A stretch of 64,000 nt of DNA from Hydractinia symbiolongicarpus (Eukaryota > Cnidaria > Hydrozoa > Anthoathecata > Hydractiniidae): contig NC_079888.1 in the NCBI RefSeq assembly GCF_029227915.1, positions 10,895,001 through 10,959,000 on the forward strand, read 5' to 3'. Every line of letters starts with the position of its first letter. Position 1 is the stretch's first letter. The translations under genes and the position numbers were made by a program. Shown piece by piece: positions 10,044 to 17,888 of the stretch. The notes below the pieces were generated by a model. The model searched no databases and was not told the DNA's origin. It saw nothing but the letters and a program-made list of their open reading frames with translations.

Positions 10044-10441
10044 TTACAACCATTTATACGCCGCAAAACCGAGGAGGGCTAGGGAGCCAACTATAAACGT
10101 TAGTTCACCATCAGCTTGTTGTTTACTGGGACATAAAAATCGGATAATTTTGGAGCTTTCTCAATCGTTGCTATGAAATACTCCCGCATTCCTTCGTCCA
10201 ATTCTTTGAGAGATTGTCCTGCCTCTCGCTTTTCCCCCCACCATCGGTTATACCAGTCTATTTTTTTCTGTCTATCGCGCACCCAGGCAGCCTCTGCTGC
10301 TTCAAGCTTTTCAACTGCCTCGTCATGGCGTTTGCGTTCTGCTTCGCCGTGCCCACTGAGTTTACTGAACAAATAGTTACTACCGCTGAACGCGAGGGAA
10401 TTAATTATCGCCCCACCTGCCATAATCGCCAAAGTTGCCAT
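10044..10441 (-). pseudogene. Polinton virion-type protein with a glycine-rich N-terminus, frameshifted
   Basis: From ATG 10441 the frame reads a hydrophobic N-terminus (MATLAIMAGGAIINSLAF), a long charged helix (AERKRHDEAVEKLEAAEAAWVRDRQKKIDWYNRWW) and KLSDFYVP. The first frame stops near 10100. Shifting by one base after the proline at about 10130 opens a tail that ends in a membrane span (TFIVGSLALLGFAAYKWL) with its stop at 10044-10046. The original protein was therefore about 130 residues with a span at each end. I recognise this as a recurrent Polinton gene but know no function. A perfect hairpin lies directly upstream at 10443-10474. Confidence 0.55.
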
Positions 10442-10442
10442 T

Positions 10443-10474
10443 GTTATTCTATGGCTTATGAGCCATAGAATAAC
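10443..10474. promoter_or_regulatory. Perfect 14-bp-arm hairpin upstream of the 10441 gene
   Basis: Arms GTTATTCTATGGCT (10443-10456) and AGCCATAGAATAAC (10461-10474) are exact complements with a TATG loop. It lies in the 55-bp gap between the capsid gene end (10497) and the next minus-strand start (10441). A terminator of the capsid transcript, an operator or a recombination scar are all possible. Confidence 0.55.
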
Positions 10475-10496
10475 GCATGATACTGAATATTTGGCC

Positions 10497-11776
10497 TTAA
10501 TATTCGACACTATGGAACCTGCCATCCAGGATATTCAATTGTGCATCCATCAACAAGTATACGTAGCATTTTATATCACCCGTGCCATCGGTCTTCTTGG
10601 TCATGTGCAGGGTTATATCGTCAGATAACCTTGACAGAGGCCGCCCGCTCCCGTGGATTGTATCATCATCTGACTTGCTCTGAAGTCGTCAAATAACGCA
10701 TACCTTTCAGTGAAAAACTGACCTATCGTGACTATAGAATCATGAGATCCTAGCAACGCAGACACTTGTTCTAGATGATCTTTCGACAACATCGTGTTGG
10801 AATAGAGCTGATTGGGCTCACCCTCGATAGTGATCGAGATTTTCTCGATCTTCGGGTTATAGAATTTTTCATTGTTACCAGCATATGCCTTGACCACGGT
10901 AGGATCCTGAAATAATAGGAGGACACCCTTTAAGCTCTTATCAGGGGTATCGAGCTGAAGATTATAGGATGTATCACTTTTCTTCATGGCAACCACCTTG
11001 CTGCGGAGTATACGCTCATAGGGTAGGGTGAGACGGCTGTATCTCGACATCATGGCACTTTCGAGACCCTTGTTGGTCACTTTATCAAACTCCAAGCAGA
11101 AGTTGCTGATCTTGTAGGAGGAATCAGCTGCTTTTGCCGGTGTGCTCCCAACGGCTGGGGTTCCGGCATCCTTTATAACGTCACCTTATGAAGCGAAGTG
11201 GATCACAAACTGCAGTCTATCGTGGAGGCCATGTTGATAAAACGGGAGATCCCTCGTCATCGAGAACATGGAACCAAGAGGTATGCAGAACGTGTTACCG
11301 TAGGCCGCAGCGATCGCCTTTTCCTCGTTATTTCCTACATAGTCACTGGCCTTGACTTGCAACGCTCTAATTGTACCGTCGTTGTCGTTGATACCTTCTA
11401 ATACTAGAAGGTTATTTCGGATATATTTTGAAATCCAGAGTTCTTTATACACACTGAATACGTTATAATCCGCAATATTTTGTATTTCGTTACCATTTAG
11501 GCTAATTCTAAGATTTTTTATTCATGCTTTGCCGATATTTGAAACTATAGTACGCTTGGTATTGGTGCCTGTGAGCTCCAAGTCGAACAACAACTTTATT
11601 GAGCCGGGAAAAATCACGTCGTTCTGTCCCATGTTCGGTAGATCAACATGGAGATCCTCATTTTGATTAATTGTGCTTGGTATGTGGCTGATCTTCACCC
11701 TTTGCATCTTGCCTTTTATGCCATACATGATTTTCAATTCCTTGTGCGGGTCTAATTTTGTTCCAAAATCACTCAT
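10497..11776 (-). pseudogene. Polinton major capsid protein (double jelly-roll), broken
   Basis: This family forms the trimeric hexons of an adenovirus-like capsid. Starting at ATG 11776 (context AAATAAATG) the frame shows the N-terminal signature DFGTKLDPHKELKIMYGIKG, the first barrel with INQNEDLHVDLPNMGQNDV and PGSIKLLFDLEL, then PFYQHGLHDRLQFVI, and the second barrel with ISITIEGEPNQLYS and FFTERYALFDDFR. The C-terminus (VYLLMDAQLNI...DGRFHSVEY) stops at 10497-10499. Breaks: in-frame TGA at 11522-11524, in-frame TAA at 11186-11188, and a frameshift near 10620-10640. About 425 codons in total, normal for the family. Adjacent divergent gene: only 29 bases separate this start from that at 11806. 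Confidence 0.85.
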
Positions 11777-11805
11777 TTATTTAGGTAGGCTGGTGGTAGA
11801 AATAA

Positions 11806-12912
11806 ATGCCAATTAATCCGGGGTATGAAGATGACTTTACGCCAGAGGAAGATATTCCACACGAAGCCGAGGAGTTCAGCAGCGAGAGCGAGATCCTTCG
11901 GCCCGAGGATATTTCCGGAACAAGCACTACACCTTCACAAGGTGACACTCTCACTGCAAGGCATGAGCTAATAATATCGAAAATTGATGACTTATATGAA
12001 GCCCTTGATGAGGAGCTAGGGCAACCGAATGCCAGGCATTACGATAGCTTTACAATAGAAGGTAATCAGCTTACCTACGATGGTGTAGAGCTCACGAAAC
12101 AAAATGGTGAAATTAGGAAAGCTTCCGCGATAGTGAGGGATCTAGGCGTGGGGCGATTGCGAGCCATGGGATTCGATCAGTACACAACACCCAACAAAGG
12201 CAGTAAAATGAGAACTCAAAAACTCCTGAATGATATTGATACCATCGAGAATAACCCTGGTGAAATCAAGATTCTGCCGCTACTAAAGAATATACGAGAT
12301 GATACGAAGAGCCTCATGGAGGATACTTCCTTTACCGAAGCCTTAGACGAACGTGAAAGAAGGGGGTTTAACCGCGAGCTTTAGACTCTCAGCGGTAAAC
12401 TGAAGAGGTTAGAGACAAAGAAAGCTACACCAGGTGTATCCGAGGAGCAACAAAAAATTTGGGATAAGGATAGCCACAACCAGCTGAAGACGATTAAGAA
12501 GACCCTCATGAAAATAGCTGGAGATGACACATCCCTACGGGAGAAATTGACCATTTTGTTCAAAGAGCAGGGTATAACAATTGCCAGTGTCGTATCAGCC
12601 ATTAGCTTGTTAATATCCACGCTGGTCCTATCACTCACAGGAGGTAGTGGGGCAGCAGCAGGTGCAGGAGGAAGTGCTGGTACCAAAGGTTTCATTCAAA
12701 AGCAGCTGGAGAGACTAGGACGGTTTCTCAAATATTTGGCAGGCAAAGCGGGAGCTACCTTACCTGGCATTATTGGTAGTATTGTTTCGTTATTCTTCCG
12801 AGTAGCTGCTAAAGTCGTGGAATTTGTAGCGAGACATCTGTACATGACCATAGCAGGTGCTGTAGGTGTCGTGGTGGCTTACGTGGGGGCTAAGAGGGGA
12901 GAAAGGTCGTAA
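11806..12912 (+). pseudogene. Polinton membrane-associated protein with one in-frame stop
   Basis: 369 codons in one frame, broken only by TAG at 12382-12384. The N-terminal third is acidic (DDFTPEEDIPHEAEEFSSES) and the middle is helical. The last 130 residues hold two or three hydrophobic stretches separated by basic helices: TIASVVSAISLLISTLVLSL, a Gly/Ala-rich linker, LAGKAGATLPGIIGSIVSLF, and YMTIAGAVGVVVAYVGA. That C-terminal design recurs in Polintons of marine invertebrates in my memory, but no activity is known to me. A membrane-lytic or internal-membrane virion role is possible and is pure inference. It is transcribed away from the capsid gene. Confidence 0.6.
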
Positions 12913-13013
12913 ATTCACGTCTAATTTGTTGATCAACAGATTAGACTTACTTCCACCAAATATATGCGATGATTAATCCCACTCCCACCGTTATTACGGT
13001 GGCCTTGATATTC

Positions 13014-14001
13014 TCATGGACCGATCGGGGGTGGGGTGGGACCCTGCCACATTTCATGACTTGGTGCTTGATGTTTCAACGACTCGTTATGTTGCCTAGG
13101 AGGTGTGGTGAAGGCTGCCTTATGTTTGTCAGCATGGCCCATTGTGTTCAGATCTAGCTCCACACCTACACCTATGTTGGAGGGCGAGATTAGAACGTTG
13201 TTGTTATATCCCACAATCTTTCCAATACGGAGTTCCATGTTGGAGGGGAGCATGTACACGCTGGACATCACGGCGAAATTTACTGGCGTCCGTGCATACT
13301 GGAGCACCTTTTGAAACTCGGTAATGTCTTGACCTACGTTTTCTTCACGTTGAACCATAGCCTCGTATTTCTGCAGGACAATCTGTCTAGCCGTGAGGTT
13401 ATCGGCATTGGAGCCTAGGATTGAGGCCTTGGCACTCGCTTGCGATCCTAATAACAAGATCACGTAAACGCGAATACTCTCGCTAAGCTTCATCAGACCC
13501 TCCGATCCCGGCTAGTGGGCATAATGAACTTGGCCCAATCTCCGTCAACCTGCGGTAACCATCTACCATTTGTCAACGACGAAACCAGGGCTTTGAACTT
13601 GTACAAAGCGTTGGGATCCACACCGTACTCACGACATACTTGCGCATATCCCGAGGTAGAGTAGGGGTTCTCGTACTGGGAAAAGCCTTCTTCGTAGGGC
13701 ATAGGCACCTTTATTCTCGCGAGAATACGCCTCATATGGTAATAGACATGAAATTAAATATCGAGTTAACGAGGGGTACGGAGCCGCTCATATGCTTGGC
13801 AGAGATCTCTAACGCCGTTGTCGCGTAATGGCAAGCGAAATTCACCTGGATGTTCCAATAGTCCAAGGCTCGCCCCTCCCAATTTACATTTACAGGATCG
13901 TTCAACAGATTAGTGGGAACTTTGATGGGGTACTTGGTGAACTGTGGGAAGGCCACGGAAATGTGCTGAGTCGTAGACACGTAGAGGTCCTGATACTCCA
14001 A
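13014..14001 (-). pseudogene. Large Polinton structural-type gene in three frames
   Basis: Three minus-strand pieces join into one gene: 14001-13745 (YQDLYVSTTQHISVAFPQF, VNVNWEGRALDYWNIQVNFACHY), 13735-13493 (RRILARIKVPMPYEEGFSQYENPY, WLPQVDGDWAKFIMP) and 13493-13014 (SIRVYVILLLGSQASAKASILG, KVLQYARTPVNFAVMSSVYMLPSNMELRIG, ending in a Pro-rich tail). One frameshift lies near 13745 and a deletion near 13493. No ATG opens the first piece; a TGA sits where a start would be, so the start is lost. The aromatic, beta-rich middle fits a capsid-associated protein. I do not know its role. Confidence 0.5.
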
Positions 14002-14074
14002 GTTAGTTACACCGAGAGATCACTCTCCTCTGTTGGACTTGGACTATAAATATTCATCTTTTCTTCAAAGAAAG

Positions 14075-14776
14075 ATGAAACAACTATATATCAGTGATAT
14101 CGAAAATCCTACGATTTTTGATGAATACCTAGAGCAGGACACGAGGATCGCTCTGAAATCCATCAGCATTCGATCTATGTGGCTAAATATTTTCGAAAAA
14201 AAGAATGATATCAAGATTCATAAAGCGGTGCCCGGATCGACCGATGATGGGAACTTTAATTTTGGAGCTTTTGAAGCCCTCATAGAGATAGAGAAGGGTC
14301 TATATAGGATCGAGGATCTCGCTGCCATAGTCAACAATCAAGCAGGGAACAGGATCAAGCTCTTTGTACTCAGGAATGGAGCGTGCAGGGTTAGGGTTAG
14401 CAAAGGGTACATTGCGATAGTCGATAAATCACTACTGGACCTTATGGGTTATAATCTTCATACCGAAGCAATGTTTACCGAGGGCGACCATGACAGCTTT
14501 TACAAGACTGACGTCTACCAGCGGCTGAAACTCGCTTGTCACCAACTCGATGAAGATTATTGCCTGATTAATGGAAAACAATCAAAGATACTAGCAATGC
14601 TTGCAACGAAGGAGTTAACTAATTGGGGAGATATGTTGACGTGGGATTTCGAGAACCCCGTATACCTTCCTTTGAAAGGTTCAACGGATCGCCTTGAGTT
14701 TATGTTGACGGATGAACATCATCATGATAAGAACGTTTTATTCATGGGTATAACCATCCAATTGCTTATAGAATAA
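14075..14776 (+). CDS. Penton-like minor capsid protein (single jelly-roll)
   Basis: From ATG 14075 the 233-residue frame is intact. It begins KQLYISDIENPTIFDEYLEQD and ends HDKNVLFMGITIQLLIE, with RLEFMLTDEHHH before it, the typical closing strands of single-jelly-roll penton proteins of Polintons. The frame is open 14 codons further upstream, but ATG 14075 matches the conserved beginning better and is preceded by an A-rich run. It would sit at capsid vertices beside the hexon encoded at 10497-11776. It is the best-preserved structural gene here. The family call rests on the ends and size, so moderate confidence. Confidence 0.65.
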   Translation: MKQLYISDIENPTIFDEYLEQDTRIALKSISIRSMWLNIFEKKNDIKIHKAVPGSTDDGNFNFGAFEALIEIEKGLYRIEDLAAIVNNQAGNRIKLFVLRNGACRVRVSKGYIAIVDKSLLDLMGYNLHTEAMFTEGDHDSFYKTDVYQRLKLACHQLDEDYCLINGKQSKILAMLATKELTNWGDMLTWDFENPVYLPLKGSTDRLEFMLTDEHHHDKNVLFMGITIQLLIE

Positions 14777-14778
14777 AT

Positions 14779-15426
14779 ATGACAGATATTACAAAGCTTT
14801 ATCCGAGCCTACCTTCAGCACCTCCAGACGGTACGGAGGAGGACAGTTCACAAATCTATAGACTGAAGAAAATCGAAGAAGTGGAACAATACCTGCGGGC
14901 TGAGATTAAAGAGCGTGACAAACTCGCCAAAAAGTTTAAAATGCATGATACGTGGGTTAGATACATGGATCATGGGTTACTAGCGGTAAGTGTGATAACT
15001 TCAGGCGTTGGCATTGGGACCCTTGTATCTGGGATCGGTGTAGCACTAGCCGTGGCCATGGGTGGAATTACAATTGCCGTAGGGTTGGGACAAGCGGGTC
15101 TACGGAATGCGGGGAAGAGGTTAGGTGTCAAGAGTAAGAAGCATGAGAGCATCAGACTACTGGCAGAAACCAAATTGAACTCTATCGTTGACTTGATCTC
15201 TAAAGCTGTGGAGAATGGTATTATTAGCGACCATGAGTTCAGCTTAATCATGCAGGAGAAACAGAAGTACATGCTGCTGAAGGAGCAAGCTCGACAACAA
15301 ACACGCAAAATCGTGGACTCTATCAATGAACGGGAGAGACAGCAGCTTGTAGCCAAAGGGCGTGAGAAGGCAAAAGATGAACTGCTCAAAAAACTTCAAT
15401 CTGCGCAGTATGTCAGCGCTATTTAG
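14779..15426 (+). CDS. Polinton two-span membrane protein
   Basis: 215 residues, intact, starting two bases after the penton stop (TAAATATG). Residues 1-30 are Pro-rich (LYPSLPSAPPDGTEE), 30-55 are a charged helix, and about 68-110 are two Gly/Ala-rich membrane segments (LLAVSVITSGVGIGTLVSGIGVALAVAMGG and ITIAVGLGQAG). Residues 115-215 form a long charged helix region (KHESIRLLAETKLNSIVDLISKA, KAKDELLKKLQSA). The layout recurs in Polintons; function unknown. Tight spacing suggests co-expression with the penton gene. Confidence 0.6.
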   Translation: MTDITKLYPSLPSAPPDGTEEDSSQIYRLKKIEEVEQYLRAEIKERDKLAKKFKMHDTWVRYMDHGLLAVSVITSGVGIGTLVSGIGVALAVAMGGITIAVGLGQAGLRNAGKRLGVKSKKHESIRLLAETKLNSIVDLISKAVENGIISDHEFSLIMQEKQKYMLLKEQARQQTRKIVDSINERERQQLVAKGREKAKDELLKKLQSAQYVSAI

Positions 15427-15472
15427 AGGCACCACCTAAAAATTCATAATTTAATGTTTTGTAAAAAAAACA

Positions 15473-15758
15473 CTAAATGACACAAATCACTTCACCGGTA
15501 CTAGAATCAACCATGAAATCTCCATCGAATATTACAGTTCGTTTTTGTTTTGCTTCTAAATTTCTGATATATTCATCGAGTATTTTCATAGCTGTGAATT
15601 CTAAGCATTGTTTACAATGAGGTCCAAGGGTTTGCGTTGAAACATCTCTATATTTTACCTTTTTTAATCACAGCGATAAGATTAGCTCTCTTGAGAGTGG
15701 AGTATCCACTTATACCTAGTTCTCTGGCCTCTTTTTTCAAATCGTTTATTTATTTATA
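15473..15758 (-). pseudogene. Small SAP/Rho-N-like protein, start lost and frameshifted
   Basis: The minus strand from 15758 reads LKKEARELGISGYSTLKRAN followed by LIAVIKKG, a typical helix-turn-helix of SAP/Rho-N DNA-binding motifs. The expected ATG after AAATAA is ATA here. After a frame change near 15655 it continues with CLEFTAMKILDEYIRNLEAK and ends VDSSTGEVICVI with a stop at 15473-15475. About 93 codons. It overlaps the end of the next gene upstream by a few bases. The DNA-binding call is inference from the motif. Confidence 0.45.
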
Positions 15759-16368
15759 TCACAACAAATGGTTCATCGTCGTTATCTGAATCAATAAGAT
15801 GTCGTTTCCTTAAGGTTACAGGTAGCGGCTTATATTTGCACTTTTCAAGCAAGACCTGGATGAAATGCTTGGATCCCTGTCGATAAATGCTGGATATTTT
15901 TAAAATACATCTGCATTCGCAGGGCTGCTTCAGTGGTACTGGTTGATCATAAAAATCAGTTGTCACCTCACCTTCCCATTCCTTGACCTTTGTGTTCAGA
16001 TACTGATCGTTTTTTACTGGTGAGGTTGAGAATTCACTACAATATAATTTTTCAATCTTGGCTAGGATAATCTGATTTTTATCCAACCATTCTTGATGAT
16101 TATGTATAGCAAATGACATTGTAAGTGACGAGCCATCAACGTATCTGGATGGACCGTTGCTATATAGACCTCTCGGTGTTCGAATTAATAGCAAAGATAT
16201 CTTACTATTATGTTTATAGCCTACTACGAACCTAGCATCTTTGCCTTTGTTGGCTTTAATAGGATCGCTGAGTACGATATTCTCAAGCTGAACCTCATCG
16301 ATGCTTAGTACTGATGGCTCATTATAGAAGGCCCTGGTTTCAATATTATTTCCATAAAATTTGAACAT
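15754..16368 (-). CDS. Unrecognised conserved-looking Polinton protein, intact
   Basis: From ATG 16368 (after ATAAATAAAGGG) the frame gives 204 residues: FKFYGNNIETRAFY, ARFVVGYKHNSKISLLLIRTP, SSLTMSFAIHNHQEWLDKN, CECRCILKISSIYRQGSKHF and an acidic C-terminus. It is beta-rich with no membrane span. The pattern of short strands with a late basic strand reminds me of uncharacterised proteins of large DNA viruses, some of which are single-strand DNA binders, but I cannot name the family. The frame remains open upstream of 16368 without ATG, overlapping the small Cys-rich gene. Confidence 0.5.
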   Translation of the reverse strand: MFKFYGNNIETRAFYNEPSVLSIDEVQLENIVLSDPIKANKGKDARFVVGYKHNSKISLLLIRTPRGLYSNGPSRYVDGSSLTMSFAIHNHQEWLDKNQIILAKIEKLYCSEFSTSPVKNDQYLNTKVKEWEGEVTTDFYDQPVPLKQPCECRCILKISSIYRQGSKHFIQVLLEKCKYKPLPVTLRKRHLIDSDNDDEPFVVI

Positions 16369-16396
16369 CCCTTTATTTATGCAAATTGGACTCCAA

Positions 16397-16555
16397 CTAA
16401 GGGTTTTTACAAATACACCACCCACCGTTGCAGGTGATAAACATCATGTAATGCTGCCAGCACAGCATTTTCCCGCATATAATTAACCTCCGTCCACACT
16501 TGCATCTATCATATTTATCGAGATCAATTCCACATTCATCACAATAATCAGTCAT
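16397..16555 (-). CDS. 52-residue cysteine-rich zinc-ribbon-like protein
   Basis: ATG at 16555 (context AAATAAATG) opens 52 residues ending at TAG 16397-16399. It contains ten cysteines arranged CDEC...CKCG...CGKMLCWQH...C...CIC, i.e. two or more CxxC/CxC pairs plus a His, a likely structural zinc site. It is in tandem with the 16368 gene, whose frame it overlaps. No family recognised; the start motif and intact frame support that it is real. Confidence 0.5.
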   Translation of the reverse strand: MTDYCDECGIDLDKYDRCKCGRRLIICGKMLCWQHYMMFITCNGGWCICKNP

Positions 16556-16561
16556 TTATTT

Positions 16562-16800
16562 CTAAAGGCTTCGGGTAACGATGGCTCTCAAACGATCTGG
16601 AACATATTCAATGATCTTAGGATATTCGCGAACTGCTCGGTCACACATTTCTTGTGCCTTGAAATGATCGGGTACTAACATTAATGTCCAGGGATATTCA
16701 CGAACTACGGCAGTACACATTTCCTGTGTCTTGAAATGATCGGGTACTGACATTAATGTCTATGAATTAGCACGGACTATTCGACCAGGCGTTGAGATGA
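16562..16800 (-). pseudogene. 24-residue repeat protein (VPDHFK-QEMC repeats)
   Basis: The minus strand carries two full and one partial tandem repeat of about 24 residues with the pattern VPDHFKxQEMCxxAVREYPxxLM. A further decayed unit lies upstream (16754-16800), where the Trp codon of the repeat is TAG. It thus once had more repeats and extended upstream. Similar helical repeats occur in many copies in cnidarian genomes and resemble the DUF4116 type; function unknown. It is the last Polinton gene seen. Confidence 0.5.
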
Positions 16801-16835
16801 TCATTAATGGACATCTTATTATTATACACTAAGAT

Positions 16836-16912
16836 CCATCAGCAAAATTTTTGGTGTGGTCATAATTTTGAGTATGGGAATTTCCCTTTACTCATATTCT
16901 ACTTTTGTTGAT
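16836..16912. repeat. Imperfect hairpin at the right edge of the Polinton
   Basis: CATCAGCAAAA near 16837 pairs with TTTTGTTGATG near 16904, and inner TGAGTATGGGAA pairs imperfectly with TTCCCTTTACTCA. It may mark the element edge or a separate small insertion. I found no terminal repeat or target duplication that would define the Polinton ends. Confidence 0.4.
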
Positions 16913-17888
16913 GTCAGCATATATAATATATACACTATTGCTCATGCGTATTATCGGAAACGGTACTTCTCGGATTATATTTTCGGATGACGTCGGGTTT
17001 ACCGATTTTGAATGGAGGTTGTGGTGGAAGCGGGGTTTTTAGGGGTAAAGGTGTGGAAGGAGCGAAAACTGGTTATATTCAATGTTTAGTACTACTAAAC
17101 TCGTGAGCTTTTTGCGCAATAGTGAAAAACGCAGTAAAAAAAGACCCACGGGACCACGAATTTTACTTTTATTTTTGGTTACCCTGCGAGAAATTAACAC
17201 GCGCGAAATTTAAATCGCTAATGTTCTAATTGTTTGGTGTCATTTAAGTCCCAAACTCTTCATTTGCCATTTAAAATCATGCTTCTAAAAGTTTAAAACT
17301 TCCTGGACAATGTGGGGGTTCGACGCAGACGAAAAGAAAGTGTTATTCTCTCCACCGTTGATGTCTTCATAATATTTTAAGCCAAAATATAAAATTTATT
17401 AAAAATATGAAATAAAAGGTTTTATACGAACGCTGGTCAAACACAGAAAACGAGCGCTTCTAAAACCAAAAAGAACTGCAAGAAAAAATCTATGCCACTC
17501 AAGATTATTTATGCATTTGCTACAGTTATGCACTAACTTTTTTTAAAAATATTTCAAAATGCCAGTAGCTCGAAACTAACCAAAAATTGGAAAATATCCA
17601 ATCGTTCTCTTTAAAGAAATTCCCCACCTCAAAATTTATGTTTACCCCTACATTTTCGCATTCTCCTCATACTGTTGACTGCTTATGCAAGCATATAAAA
17701 TTTACGCTGTATCCAACCACAAATACCGTGTCTCAAAACTTCTCGTTGACGGTATTTGGCCAACAACCAACTATCAAACGGTAACACCTCAGTTAAGTAC
17801 TTTGGAACATCGCTGTACACGCTCCAAAACTACACACCCGATCAATTAGATTACACTATGCTGACGACACCAACTGCGAAATGAATAT
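16913..17888. other. Gap between Polinton and CNBP
   Basis: No coding frame with support. The right part is probably the 3' untranslated region of the minus-strand CNBP gene. Confidence 0.4.

Noticed and set aside
14386-14402. Telomere-type repeat in the penton gene
   Set aside because: Only two TTAGGG-like units and fully within a coding frame; likely chance.
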